Position numbers and translations under genes: made by a program. DNA of 64,000 bases from Bacteroidota bacterium. GTDB taxonomy: Bacteria > Bacteroidota > Bacteroidia > Chitinophagales > Chitinophagaceae. The stretch lies in assembly GCA_016868475.1 (NCBI GenBank), contig VGGU01000005.1:1-64000 (forward strand), in the 5' to 3' direction. How positions within the stretch are numbered: position 1 is the stretch's first letter; every line of letters begins with the position of its first letter. This document shows positions 44,298-54,306 of this stretch, one piece after another. The notes under the pieces are model-generated. The model saw nothing but the letters and a program-made list of their open reading frames with translations, had not been told where the DNA came from and ran no database searches.

Positions 44298-44598
44298 GAT
44301 GAAAGCAGATAAACTTACCAAAAGCTCTCTCTGAATTCCAATTCCATAGATTACTAAACCAATTTAGGGCATATGCTTATGGGCTATGCAGGAATGTGTT
44401 AACACCAAAATGAGTTGTTTAATAAAGAACAGCCAATTTCTCCTAAGCCGAAAAATTCTTTTTGGTTTTTGACGCGATTCTCATATTTGCGGACTTTTAT
44501 AAAGCAGTAAAAATCAATATTTTACGTAGGGCTGCGTTAATTAGCTGAATTGCCAAAAATTGAATACATTGCGACACCATTACTAATAAAAAATCTTT
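44298..44598. other. 301-base intergenic region upstream of the TonB-dependent receptor
   Basis: No gene is seen. A 7-of-8 match to the -7 element (CATATTTG, 44482-44489, plus strand) lies about 110 bases before the receptor ATG, which would give a leader of about 100 bases. No B12 box, FMN or other riboswitch core was recognised. The bases directly before the ATG are A/T-rich (TAATAAAAAATCTTT), as usual for translation initiation in Bacteroidota. Confidence 0.5.
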
Positions 44599-47280
44599 AT
44601 GAAAAAACATCTATTAAGTTTTCTAGTTATGGCTCTGCCATTACTAGCGGTAGCGCAATCATCGCTATCAGGCAAAGTAGTTAGCAACTCAGGTGCAGTT
44701 GCTTCTGCAAGCGTTTCTGTAAGCCCAGGGGGCAAAAGCACAATTACCGACGAGAATGGTAAGTTTTCGTTCTCCTTAGAAAGCGGTTCTTACAAAGTAA
44801 CTGTTTCTTCGGTAGGACTTACTACCAAAACCGTAAATGTAACTTTAGGCGCTAATCAGTCTAAAGATATAACGGTTGAACTAGCAGAAGGAGTAACCGA
44901 TATCCAGGAAGTGGTTGTGGTGGGTACTCGTACGGCTCCAAGGTCTAGCACTAACTCTCCATTACCGGTAGATGTGTTCCAATCAAGCGACATCACCTCA
45001 ACTGGACAAGTGAGTTTTGACAAAGCGCTTCAATACAGAGTGCCGTCTTTTAACACCGTACAAACTCCTGTTAACGATGCAACATCTTTGTTAGATCCTT
45101 ATGAGATCCGTAACATGGGGCCAAGCAGAACTTTAATTCTTATCAATGGAAAAAGAAAGAATATGAGTTCATTGCTTTATGTACAAACTTCTCCAGGCCG
45201 TGGTGAAACAGGTGCCGATATTTCTGCAATCCCTACAGAAGCAATTAAAAGTGTTGAGATATTAAGAGATGGTGCATCCGCTCAATACGGTTCTGATGCT
45301 ATTGCGGGTGTAATGAACATTGTGTTAAAGGACAAAGCAGAATACGGAACAGTTACTATCAATAGCGGTATTACGCATGAAGGAGATGGTGAGAGCTATG
45401 GCGTTTCATTAAATAATGGAAAGCAATTTGGAAAAAATGGCTTTTTAAATTATACCGTTTCTTTATCTCAGGTAGACCTGGCCAATCGTCCAGGAAAAGT
45501 TGATGCAAGAGCAGATGCGGATGATAACATTGGTTTCGGAGCTCCTTTGGCTACTGTTCAATCTTTCTTAAGTAAACATCCTGACGGAGGAAATATCAAT
45601 GGTTCTCCAAAAACTACTGCTGCTAAATTTTTAGTAAATGGTTCCGTTCCTCTTGAAGGCGACGAGTCTTTTTACTTTAATGCAGCCTACGTTTATAAAA
45701 AAGTAAATAGTTATGCTAACTACAGAACTCCATACTGGAAAAGCAGAGCTTCAAACCCATTGTTAGTTCTATTAGGCCCTAATGTTGGATTGACAGAAGG
45801 TTATGTTCCCACTTTTGAGGGTACTATGAGCGACTACAATGCAACAGTTGGATTCAAATCTAAATTAGGCAGTTGGAATTCAGATGCCAGCTTTACAACT
45901 GGTGGTAACAGCATCGATTTTGATGTAAGAAATACCGTAAACTATGGTTTGGGTATGGCTTCACCAATTGAATTTAAACCTGGTGGTTTTGCATTTAATC
46001 ATATAGTAGGAAACTTGGATATCAACAAGCAAGTGGCTAGTAATTTGAGCGTTGCATTTGGTACAGAGTTTAGAGCTGAAGAATTTACCATGCGCAGAGG
46101 AGACACTGCTTCTTATGTTAGAGGTGGTGCCAATTCCTTCCCTGGTTTTCAATTGGATAACAAAGATTTGAGAAGTACACGTTTTAACATTGGTTTTTAC
46201 GGAGATCTTAGTTACGACCTATCTAAAGATTTCTTAGTTAATGCTACTTTAAGAAGTGAGAACTATAGTGATTTTGGTAAGGCCTTTGTATGGAAAGTAA
46301 GTTCAAGATATAAGTTAATGGACGATAAACTAACATTAAGAGCTTCTGCAAGTACTGGTTTTAGAGCACCATCCTTACATCAAACATCATTACAGTTATC
46401 GCAAGCCAGCTTCTTGCCTGGTGGTGCAATTGTTATAGAAGGTATCATTAACAATGGTAGCGCACAAGCAAAAGCTTTAGGTGTGGAAAAACTAAGAGCT
46501 GAAAAAAGCGATAACATAACATTTGGTTTTGGGTTGAAAGCAAACAAAGACCTAAGCGTTACAGTTGACTATTATAGCATTAAAGTAAAAGACCGTATCG
46601 TGTTGGGCTCAAAGCTTAACACCTCTGTAGGAAGAGTATCGTTCTTTACCAATGGTATTACCACACAGACCACTGGTTTTGACTTTGTACTTACGCAGAG
46701 AAATATTGCGTTAGGCAGAGGAAAATTATCTGCTAACCTAGCTGGTAATGTTACTTTATCTAACGAACTGGTAGGCGGTTTGACCGGTGGAGTAAAAAAT
46801 CCAGCAGCTATAGCCGCTACAGGACAATCTATTTTTGATGCTACCCAAGAGGCCTTGTTGTTGAGTAGCCGTCCTGCAACTAAAGTAATTTTTGGATTGG
46901 ATTACAAAGTTGGAAAAGTAAATTTCAACCTGAACAATACTTACTTTGGAAAAACTACTTTCCACCAAGATGGAATCAACCAAAATCTAAACACAGAATT
47001 TATTCCTAAGATTGTTACAGACCTGGGGGTAAATATCAATTTCAACAAAAAGGTAAATTTTGCATTTAACATTAATAATCTACTTAATGTTATGCCAGAA
47101 TGGAAGTTTGTTGGATTGAATAGTGCTGGTACTACATACATTGCAAATGCCAACAATTTATGGGAACAAACCAATCTGTTAACCTTTAACGGACGTTACA
47201 GTAACGTAACCTATGATGGTTCTCATTTTAGCCAATTAGGTACCTTGTATCAAGCTACGTTAACATTTAAGTTTTATTAA
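44599..47280 (+). CDS. TonB-dependent outer-membrane receptor
   Basis: 893 residues. Signal peptide (KKHLLSFLVMALPLLAVAQ), a carboxypeptidase-like regulatory domain at about 22-92 (SLSGKVVSNSGAVASASV) typical of Bacteroidota receptors, then the plug with EVVVVGTRTAPRSS near 110-125 and ALQYRVPSFNTVQTPVND. ALQYRVPSFN and RDGASAQYGSDAIAGVMNIV near 220 are conserved plug elements. The beta-barrel fills the rest and ends in an aromatic residue (LTFKFY). Not a SusC: no SusD partner follows. The ligand is unknown. A good terminator follows at 47301-47333. It probably uses the TonB/ExbBD system at 37.3-40.4 kb. Confidence 0.93.
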   Translation: MKKHLLSFLVMALPLLAVAQSSLSGKVVSNSGAVASASVSVSPGGKSTITDENGKFSFSLESGSYKVTVSSVGLTTKTVNVTLGANQSKDITVELAEGVTDIQEVVVVGTRTAPRSSTNSPLPVDVFQSSDITSTGQVSFDKALQYRVPSFNTVQTPVNDATSLLDPYEIRNMGPSRTLILINGKRKNMSSLLYVQTSPGRGETGADISAIPTEAIKSVEILRDGASAQYGSDAIAGVMNIVLKDKAEYGTVTINSGITHEGDGESYGVSLNNGKQFGKNGFLNYTVSLSQVDLANRPGKVDARADADDNIGFGAPLATVQSFLSKHPDGGNINGSPKTTAAKFLVNGSVPLEGDESFYFNAAYVYKKVNSYANYRTPYWKSRASNPLLVLLGPNVGLTEGYVPTFEGTMSDYNATVGFKSKLGSWNSDASFTTGGNSIDFDVRNTVNYGLGMASPIEFKPGGFAFNHIVGNLDINKQVASNLSVAFGTEFRAEEFTMRRGDTASYVRGGANSFPGFQLDNKDLRSTRFNIGFYGDLSYDLSKDFLVNATLRSENYSDFGKAFVWKVSSRYKLMDDKLTLRASASTGFRAPSLHQTSLQLSQASFLPGGAIVIEGIINNGSAQAKALGVEKLRAEKSDNITFGFGLKANKDLSVTVDYYSIKVKDRIVLGSKLNTSVGRVSFFTNGITTQTTGFDFVLTQRNIALGRGKLSANLAGNVTLSNELVGGLTGGVKNPAAIAATGQSIFDATQEALLLSSRPATKVIFGLDYKVGKVNFNLNNTYFGKTTFHQDGINQNLNTEFIPKIVTDLGVNINFNKKVNFAFNINNLLNVMPEWKFVGLNSAGTTYIANANNLWEQTNLLTFNGRYSNVTYDGSHFSQLGTLYQATLTFKFY

Positions 47281-47300
47281 TAATAGAATTATTAATAGTA

Positions 47301-47333
47301 AAAGGGCTGCTTCAAAAAAGCAGCCCTTTTTTT
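47301..47333 (+). terminator. intrinsic terminator after the TonB-dependent receptor
   Basis: A perfect 12-base-pair stem (47301-47312 with 47318-47329, five-base loop) runs into a T tract (47327-47333). It ends the receptor transcript 20 bases after the stop and isolates it from recG. Confidence 0.92.
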
Positions 47334-47402
47334 ATTCAGAAAAAATATTACATTGGACAAAGATTGGTAACCTGATCAACTTCAATCAAAACTAGCTTTC
47401 CA

Positions 47403-49505
47403 TTGTCTCGTCTTCTGCAAAATCCTATTGAATACTTAAAAGGGGTGGGCCCATTAAGAGCCGACTTGTTAAAAAAAGAGTTGGGAGTTTTTACCTATGA
47501 AGATCTATTGAACCATTTCCCTTTCCGGCATATTGACAGAACAAGAGTTAGTACTATTTCCCAATTAACACATGAGGCTGACTTTGCACAGGTTGCCGGT
47601 GTGGTGTTGCAGGTAGATATAATTGGACAGCGCTCGGGTAAGCGATTAGTGGCGCAGTTCAAGGATAAGACGGGAGTCATGGAACTTACTTGGTTTAAAG
47701 GGATTAGTTGGGTACAGAAAACAATTATTCCCGGACAATCCTATTTGATTTTTGGCCGATTGGGATTTTTTAATGATCGCCCGCAGTTTGTTCATCCTGA
47801 AGTGGAAAGAATAGAAGTCGCTCAGCCCTTAGAAAAGAATTACCTGGAGCCGGTTTATTCCACTACAGAAAAGCTAAAGGCAAAGGGCTTGGGGGGTAGA
47901 CAATTAGCTAAACTAACGCAAGTATTGTTGAGTCAGATAAGTTCTGCAGATATACCTGAATTTTTATCTCCAACTTTATTTAAGGAGCTGGGTTTGATGG
48001 AAAGAAGAGAGGCGTATCAACAAATTCACTTTCCAGCCAATGCAGCACTGGCTGCCAGCGCATTGAAGAGACTAAAGTTCGAAGAATTTTTTATTGCCCA
48101 ACTCCGTATGCAGTTGATACGAGCGCAAAGACATAACCATTCAGTGGGGGTGGTTTTTGAAAAGGTGGGCAATGCCTTTAATGACTATTATTCCACTTGT
48201 TTGCCATTTGAATTAACCAATGCACAGAAACGGGTGTTGAAAGAAATTCGTAACGATACGGCAAAGGGCAGACAAATGAATCGTTTACTGCAGGGAGATG
48301 TGGGTAGTGGTAAAACCATTGTGGCCTTACTGGCTATGTTGTTGGCTGTAGATAATGGATACCAAGCTTGCCTGATGGCACCCACAGAGATATTGGCACA
48401 ACAACATTTTGCTTCAATTCAAGGTTCGCTTTCTACCATCGGAATGACCATTGGGTTAATTACCGGCTCAACTAAAACAGCTGAACGTAAAAAGATATTG
48501 GCTGCCTTAGAAGAAGGATCGCTTCATCTGTTGGTGGGCACACATGCTCTCATTGAAGAAACAGTAAAATTTAGCAAATTAGGCTTGGTGGTTATTGACG
48601 AACAACACCGATTTGGAGTGGCACAGCGGGCTCGCTTATGGAAAAAAGCAGTAGTTCCCCCTCACATTTTAGTAATGACGGCTACCCCTATTCCTCGAAC
48701 CTTGGCTATGACCGCCTATGGCGATCTTGATTATAGTGCAATCGATGAATTGCCTCCTGGTCGTAAACCTATTCAAACAGCACATCGTTACGAAAAAGAT
48801 CGAAGTCGGGTAATGGAATTTATTAAAACTGAAATCTCCAAGGGAAGGCAATGTTATATTATTTATCCGCTGATTGAAGAAAGCGCCAAATTGGATTATG
48901 AGAATCTAATGAAAGGTTATGAGGAAGTAAAAGCCTTTTTTCCGGAACCGGCGTATTGGATAAGCATGGTGCATGGTCGGCAGCCTGCTGCACAAAAAGA
49001 AATTAATATGCAACGCTTTGTTAGCGGTGACACACAAATCATGGTGGCCACTACCGTAATTGAAGTGGGGGTGAATGTGCCAAATGCCACCGTGATGCTT
49101 ATTGAAAGTGCAGAAAAATTTGGATTATCTCAGTTACATCAGCTTAGAGGAAGAGTGGGTCGGGGGGCTGAAAAAAGTTATTGTATACTACTTACCCCGC
49201 CAAGTATTGGTAAGGAGGCTAGTGAGCGCATGAAGATTATGGCAAAAACGGCAAGTGGTTTTGAAATAGCTGAAAAGGATCTCTTATTAAGGGGGCCTGG
49301 AGAAATTGAAGGAACCAGACAGAGCGGGGCACTAAATTTCAAATTAGCCAATGTGCTTCAGGATCGGCCTTTATTGGAATGGGCAAGGGAGCAGGCAGCT
49401 CGGGTACTTGATGCAGATCCCTCGCTTGGGAAGCCTGAAAATCAACCGTTGAGGATTTATTTGCAACAACATAGGGGAGCTGTTAACTGGAGTAAAATAT
49501 CTTAG
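47403..49505 (+). CDS. recG: ATP-dependent DNA helicase RecG
   Basis: 700 residues. RecG remodels stalled replication forks and Holliday junctions. The wedge/OB region comes first (LLQNPIEYLKGVGPLRADLL), helicase motif I is LQGDVGSGKTIVALL near residue 298, the DExx box is VVIDEQHRFGVAQRAR near 395, and motif VI region QLRGRVGRG near 578 is present. The only start choice after an in-frame stop at 47373 is TTG 47403, so a non-ATG start is likely. Separated from the receptor by a terminator; 124 bases with no clear motif follow. Confidence 0.95.
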   Translation: MSRLLQNPIEYLKGVGPLRADLLKKELGVFTYEDLLNHFPFRHIDRTRVSTISQLTHEADFAQVAGVVLQVDIIGQRSGKRLVAQFKDKTGVMELTWFKGISWVQKTIIPGQSYLIFGRLGFFNDRPQFVHPEVERIEVAQPLEKNYLEPVYSTTEKLKAKGLGGRQLAKLTQVLLSQISSADIPEFLSPTLFKELGLMERREAYQQIHFPANAALAASALKRLKFEEFFIAQLRMQLIRAQRHNHSVGVVFEKVGNAFNDYYSTCLPFELTNAQKRVLKEIRNDTAKGRQMNRLLQGDVGSGKTIVALLAMLLAVDNGYQACLMAPTEILAQQHFASIQGSLSTIGMTIGLITGSTKTAERKKILAALEEGSLHLLVGTHALIEETVKFSKLGLVVIDEQHRFGVAQRARLWKKAVVPPHILVMTATPIPRTLAMTAYGDLDYSAIDELPPGRKPIQTAHRYEKDRSRVMEFIKTEISKGRQCYIIYPLIEESAKLDYENLMKGYEEVKAFFPEPAYWISMVHGRQPAAQKEINMQRFVSGDTQIMVATTVIEVGVNVPNATVMLIESAEKFGLSQLHQLRGRVGRGAEKSYCILLTPPSIGKEASERMKIMAKTASGFEIAEKDLLLRGPGEIEGTRQSGALNFKLANVLQDRPLLEWAREQAARVLDADPSLGKPENQPLRIYLQQHRGAVNWSKIS

Positions 49506-49629
49506 CGTTTCATTCGTTTTTTAAACAGTTCCGACTTTGAAAAGTCAAAAGCAGAGGAAGTATTCTTTCTTAACGTTTCTTTCTCATGCCTTGATTTGTT
49601 TATTCGGTAATTTAAAGTAAACACACCTG

Positions 49630-52600
49630 TTGAAACGCTTATTTTTCATACTCTGCATTGAATTGTACTGCTCTTTTTTATATGCGCAGGAAGCCATTCA
49701 ATTTGTGGAGAACAAAGGACAATGGAATGCCGCAGTTCGCTATAGAGGAGAAGTGTCCAATGGTGTTTTTTTCATTCAGGAAAATGGACACACTATTTTG
49801 CAACACCACCCCGTTGACATGGAGCGGTTGCAAGCGGCAAAACATCAAGGCAATGACACCTTTTTAATTCGCTCTCATGCTTGGGCAGTCAACTTCCTGA
49901 CCAATGATGGCAAAAAGAAAAAAGCCAGCTCCACGCTTGTTCCGGAAAAGAAAGTGCCCACTTACAATAATTATTTTATTGGAAATGACTCCGCCCATTG
50001 GGCAAATACTTGTTCCATTTATCAGGTTGTTACACATCAGGAAGTATATCCCAATATAGACGTGCGATACTATACGGACAGAGGCACACTGAAATACGAT
50101 TTTCTGGTAAAACCTGGCGGACGTGTCCAAGATATTTTAATACAGTATACAGGGGTGGATGGGTTAGCAATAAAAAACAAAGAGTTGGTGGTTCAAACCT
50201 CTTTAGGAAATTTTCGCGAATCGGCTCCATTTACCTATCAACCAACAGCTGCGGGAAGAGCGGTGGTTCCCTGTAGATATAGTTTAAAAGATCAGTTAGT
50301 TAGTTTTGAAGTGGGGGATTATGACAAGTCACAACCATTGGTGATTGATCCCTCTATAATTTTTTGTTCATTTTCTGGAAGCACTGCCGACAACTGGGGA
50401 TTTACGGCTACCTATGGTCCCGATGGCAGCATGTTTGCAGGAGGAATAGTATTTAATGACACTGGCAGATTTCCTACTTCATTGGGGGCTATTCAATCTA
50501 ACTTCCAGGGTGGCGAAACCGATATGTGCTTGATCAAATTGAGCCCGGATGGAAGAAACCGGTTATGGGCAACTTATCTGGGAGGATCTGGCAATGAACA
50601 GCCGCATAGTTTAGTGGTGGATGGGCAACAAAATTTGTATTTAACCGGACGAACTAATTCTCCTAATAGTGCAATAGGTTTTCCTGTGATTGGAAATGGG
50701 TTGTTGGCCGGAGACGGGTATGATATTGTTGTTGCTAAAATTAATGCAACAGGTACCGCATTGCTAGGGTCTCGTAAAATTGGTGGAAGTAGCGCAGACG
50801 GCGTAAACATTGCTACCACGCGTGCATTAAATTCACTGCAAAAAAATTATGGCGACGATGGGCGGGGCGAAATTATTTTAGATCAGGCCGGTAATGTTTG
50901 GGTGGCTTCTCATTCGCAATCAGGAGGAGTAGTGCCAGGGTCTATCAAATTCCCTGTTACAGCCGGGGCATTTCAAACAAATTTTGGAGGGGGCTTACAA
51001 GATGCTGTAATACTCAAGTTTTCAAATAATCTTTCCAATCTTTTTTGTGCTAGTTTCTTTGGCGGATCTGCCAATGATGCAGGATATGTATTATCAATAA
51101 ACCCTGGCAATGGTAATGTGTACATGGCTGGAGGCACGGAGAGTCCTAATTTAATTCCAGCTTCGCAAACAGGCACTGTTATTGGTCCTTCATTAGGAGG
51201 AGCCGTTGATGGTTACTTGACTATAATTGCTCCTGATGGTTCGCAACGATTGCGCACCAGTTATATTGGCACATCGGCAATTGATCAGGTTTTTGGTGTG
51301 CAGTTTGACGTAAATGGATTTCCTTATGTAATGGGGCAAACCACAGGAGCGTGGCCTATTCAAAATGCAGTGTATAATAACCCTTCCGGAAAACAATTTA
51401 TTGCTAAACTTCAACCAGATCTTTCTGCATATGTTTATTCTACAGCATTTGGTTCCGGTTCGGCGATTCCAAATATTTCGCCAGTTGCTTTTTTAGTGGA
51501 TCGTTGCGAAAATGTATATATGTCAGGTTGGGGTGGCACAGGATTTGGAACTGGATTTACCAGTGCAGGTACGGCAGGATTGCCGATAACACCTGATGCA
51601 TTTAAATCAAACACCGATGGCAAGGATTTTTACTTTTTTGTATTGAAGAAAGATGCAAGTGGTCAGCTCTTTGGTAGTTTTTTTGGAGAGGACAATTCAG
51701 TGAATGGCGGAAATGATCATGTAGATGGAGGAACCAGTCGATTTGATCGAAGTGGAGCTATATATCAAGCAATTTGTGGAAATTGTTCTATTGGTAATGG
51801 ACCACGCCCAAATTATCCTGTTACGGCAGGGGCGTGGTCAACAACCAATAATTCAAGCGGAGCGGGTTGTAGTTTAACTATGGTAAAAATTGCTATGAAT
51901 TTATCAGGTGTGCAAAGTGCAATTCGATCAAGTATTAACAATGTAACTGGCGACACCCTTGGTTGTGTACCCTTAACGGTTGCATTTCAGGATACAGTAG
52001 GTAATGCTCAGACTTACGAATGGGATTTTGGAGATGGTTCCCCTCGTGTTACAACCAATACGCCTAATAACACACACATATTTACAACCGTGGGAACCTT
52101 TCGAGTGATGTTGATTGCCTCTGATCCGGCTTCCTGCAATGGAAGAGACACTTCGTATGTACAAATACGAGTGGGAAATATTGAATCAAATTTGAACTTC
52201 AATCCGGTCAAATTAGCCCCCTGCACTTCATTCAGCTATCGGTTTGATAATTTATCCACTACATTGCCAGGATATCCATTTGGTGCTAACTCCTTTACTT
52301 GGAATTTTGGCGATGGCACAGCGCTGGTCACTGCAGGTTCGGGACCTGTTTTACACAGTTATGCTACACCAGGAAGCTACCCTGTTACACTTTACTTAGT
52401 AGACACTACTTATTGCAATGCTCCAGACTCTTTGCGGATCACAATAACGGTGGCAGAAAATGTAAAAGCAGCTTTTACTACTGGGTCAATTGCTTGTGCT
52501 CCTTATGCTGCAACATTCAACAACACATCTACCGCTGCACAAACCTATCAGTGGATATTTGGGGATGGTAATGTGTCAAACCTGGCAAATCCTACCAATA

Positions 52601-53229
52601 CCTACACATCACCTGGCACGTATCAGGTTCTATTGATTGCTAACAATCCCAATACTTGTAATCTAACCGATACGGCTAGATTTACTATTCAAGTATTAGC
52701 TGCGCCACAAGCTAATTTTAGCTTTTCACCTTTAACACCCGTACCCAATACTCCTCATACTTTCACCAATCTATCTAGTGCTGATGCCATTCGGTTTAAA
52801 TGGACTTTTGGCAATGGAGACAGCTTACTGACTACTTCAAGATTACCTTTTACCTATCAATACAAATCAGCTGGAACTTTTCAGGTTTGTTTGACTGCCT
52901 ATAATCAATTGGATTGTCCAGGTGTTTTTTGCAGAACAGTAGATGCTGCTATCAATCCCTTGGTTGATGTGCCTAGTGCATTTACTCCTCAAAGTAATGA
53001 TGTAAATAGTGTGATACAAGTAAAAGGTTTTGGTATGATAAAACTAAAGTGGGAGATCTGGAACCGATGGGGACAAAAAGTATTTGAAACCAGTGATCAG
53101 TCTATTGGATGGGATGGAAAATACAAAGGAGTATTGCAGCCGATGGATGTGTACATGTATACCTTATCTGTTGAATTCTTTGATGGAAAAATATTGAACA
53201 AAAAAGGAGATATAACCTTAATTCGATAA
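49630..53229 (+). CDS. PKD-repeat, beta-propeller type IX secretion cargo with type B C-terminal domain
   Basis: 1199 residues. Signal peptide (MKRLFFILCIELYCSFLYAQ), an N-terminal domain starting FVENKGQWNAAVRYRG typical of SBBP-type proteins, then beta-propeller-like repeats (LGGSGNEQPHSLVVDGQQNLY, GGSANDAGYVLSINPGNGNVY) to about residue 770. Four PKD domains follow, each with a W.FGDG core (about 797, 893, 975, 1057). The end (about 1110-1199, SAFTPQSNDVNSV, WNRWGQKVFETSDQSIGWDG, KGDITLIR) is the gliding-motility-type type B sorting domain, so the protein is probably a surface adhesin exported by the type IX system. Start is TTG 49630 after an in-frame stop. Confidence 0.93.
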   Translation: MKRLFFILCIELYCSFLYAQEAIQFVENKGQWNAAVRYRGEVSNGVFFIQENGHTILQHHPVDMERLQAAKHQGNDTFLIRSHAWAVNFLTNDGKKKKASSTLVPEKKVPTYNNYFIGNDSAHWANTCSIYQVVTHQEVYPNIDVRYYTDRGTLKYDFLVKPGGRVQDILIQYTGVDGLAIKNKELVVQTSLGNFRESAPFTYQPTAAGRAVVPCRYSLKDQLVSFEVGDYDKSQPLVIDPSIIFCSFSGSTADNWGFTATYGPDGSMFAGGIVFNDTGRFPTSLGAIQSNFQGGETDMCLIKLSPDGRNRLWATYLGGSGNEQPHSLVVDGQQNLYLTGRTNSPNSAIGFPVIGNGLLAGDGYDIVVAKINATGTALLGSRKIGGSSADGVNIATTRALNSLQKNYGDDGRGEIILDQAGNVWVASHSQSGGVVPGSIKFPVTAGAFQTNFGGGLQDAVILKFSNNLSNLFCASFFGGSANDAGYVLSINPGNGNVYMAGGTESPNLIPASQTGTVIGPSLGGAVDGYLTIIAPDGSQRLRTSYIGTSAIDQVFGVQFDVNGFPYVMGQTTGAWPIQNAVYNNPSGKQFIAKLQPDLSAYVYSTAFGSGSAIPNISPVAFLVDRCENVYMSGWGGTGFGTGFTSAGTAGLPITPDAFKSNTDGKDFYFFVLKKDASGQLFGSFFGEDNSVNGGNDHVDGGTSRFDRSGAIYQAICGNCSIGNGPRPNYPVTAGAWSTTNNSSGAGCSLTMVKIAMNLSGVQSAIRSSINNVTGDTLGCVPLTVAFQDTVGNAQTYEWDFGDGSPRVTTNTPNNTHIFTTVGTFRVMLIASDPASCNGRDTSYVQIRVGNIESNLNFNPVKLAPCTSFSYRFDNLSTTLPGYPFGANSFTWNFGDGTALVTAGSGPVLHSYATPGSYPVTLYLVDTTYCNAPDSLRITITVAENVKAAFTTGSIACAPYAATFNNTSTAAQTYQWIFGDGNVSNLANPTNTYTSPGTYQVLLIANNPNTCNLTDTARFTIQVLAAPQANFSFSPLTPVPNTPHTFTNLSSADAIRFKWTFGNGDSLLTTSRLPFTYQYKSAGTFQVCLTAYNQLDCPGVFCRTVDAAINPLVDVPSAFTPQSNDVNSVIQVKGFGMIKLKWEIWNRWGQKVFETSDQSIGWDGKYKGVLQPMDVYMYTLSVEFFDGKILNKKGDITLIR

Positions 53230-53232
53230 GCA

Positions 53233-54258
53233 GTGATCAAAAACCTGACTTGTGCAGTTTTTTTTGTGATGGCCTTGAAATCTCAGGGACAGGATCTTCA
53301 TTTTTCTCAGTTTATGCAAACTCCCCTGTTGATCAATCCTGCTAACACCGGATTTATTCCGGATGGAGATTATCGAATGGGAATCAATTATAGAAATCAA
53401 TGGACTTCTCTATCGGCATTTCCTTATAAAACGATGAGTGCTTATGGAGATTGGCAGTTGTTGCAAAACAGCCAAGAAACAGGTTGGTTGGGATTAGGCG
53501 GAGTGATATTGCGAGACGTAGCTGGAACTAGTGTATTGACTTCAACCAAAGTATATGGATCAGTGGCTTATCATCAAATGATCAACAATGGAAGTCTGGT
53601 GAGTGTAGGATTTAATGCAGGGTGGGCTAATAAAAGGATTAATACGGCTAACCTTACCTTTCCCTCGCAATGGAACGGTCAGTTCTTTGATGTACATCAA
53701 AGCGCACAAGCTCCATTGTTAGCGGCAAATCAAACCAATTATCTGGATTTGCAGGTGGGAATGAACTATGCTTATTTCCCTAATTTATCCGTGTACATCA
53801 ATACAGGGTTTTCGGCCATGCATTTGAACAGACCCATTGAAAGTTTTTGGGCTAATGCAACCGGGATAGACAATCGGGTTGCCATTAGGTATAATGGATT
53901 TATTAATGCCAGTTTTAAGCTTAATGATCAACTAATTCTTAAGCCCAATCTGTATTATTCCCGTCAGGCAGGCGCCTGGGAGGGGGTGGGTGGGCTTGCT
54001 GCGATTTATAATGCTTCCGGCGACGGGGACTATACCCTTTCTGCAGGGGCCTATTATCGGATCAACGAATCATTGATTCCACAGCTTGGGTTAGGAATCC
54101 GTCAGCTTCAATTTACTTTTAGCTACGATGTAACGGCCTCCTCGCTTAAAAATTTTAATGACAGAAGAGGGGCCTTTGAGTTATCCATCACCAAGGAGGG
54201 TGTTGCAAACCCCTATCGAGGAAACAGACAACAGTCTCTTTGTCCAACCTTTCGTTGA
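53233..54258 (+). CDS. PorP/SprF family type IX secretion outer-membrane protein
   Basis: 341 residues, starting at a GTG three bases after the cargo gene. Signal peptide (IKNLTCAVFFVMALKSQGQ), then the hallmark DLHFSQFMQTPLLINPANTG at about residues 22-41, with the family block YRMGINYRNQWTSLS following. A beta-barrel is predicted. PorP/SprF proteins act with the type IX machinery, and each is often paired with one type B cargo protein, as here, where it probably helps secrete or attach that protein. Confidence 0.93.
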   Translation: MIKNLTCAVFFVMALKSQGQDLHFSQFMQTPLLINPANTGFIPDGDYRMGINYRNQWTSLSAFPYKTMSAYGDWQLLQNSQETGWLGLGGVILRDVAGTSVLTSTKVYGSVAYHQMINNGSLVSVGFNAGWANKRINTANLTFPSQWNGQFFDVHQSAQAPLLAANQTNYLDLQVGMNYAYFPNLSVYINTGFSAMHLNRPIESFWANATGIDNRVAIRYNGFINASFKLNDQLILKPNLYYSRQAGAWEGVGGLAAIYNASGDGDYTLSAGAYYRINESLIPQLGLGIRQLQFTFSYDVTASSLKNFNDRRGAFELSITKEGVANPYRGNRQQSLCPTFR

Positions 54259-54306
54259 CTTTACATACTGGTTATTTATTCCGAAATTTGCCACCAATCT
54301 ATTAGT

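Noticed and set aside
44298-44598. Cobalamin riboswitch before the TonB-dependent receptor
   Set aside because: No B12 box-like sequence or conserved core was found.
49533-49546. Inverted repeat GACTT...AAGTC after recG as a terminator
   Set aside because: The stem is five base pairs and is followed by A, not T.
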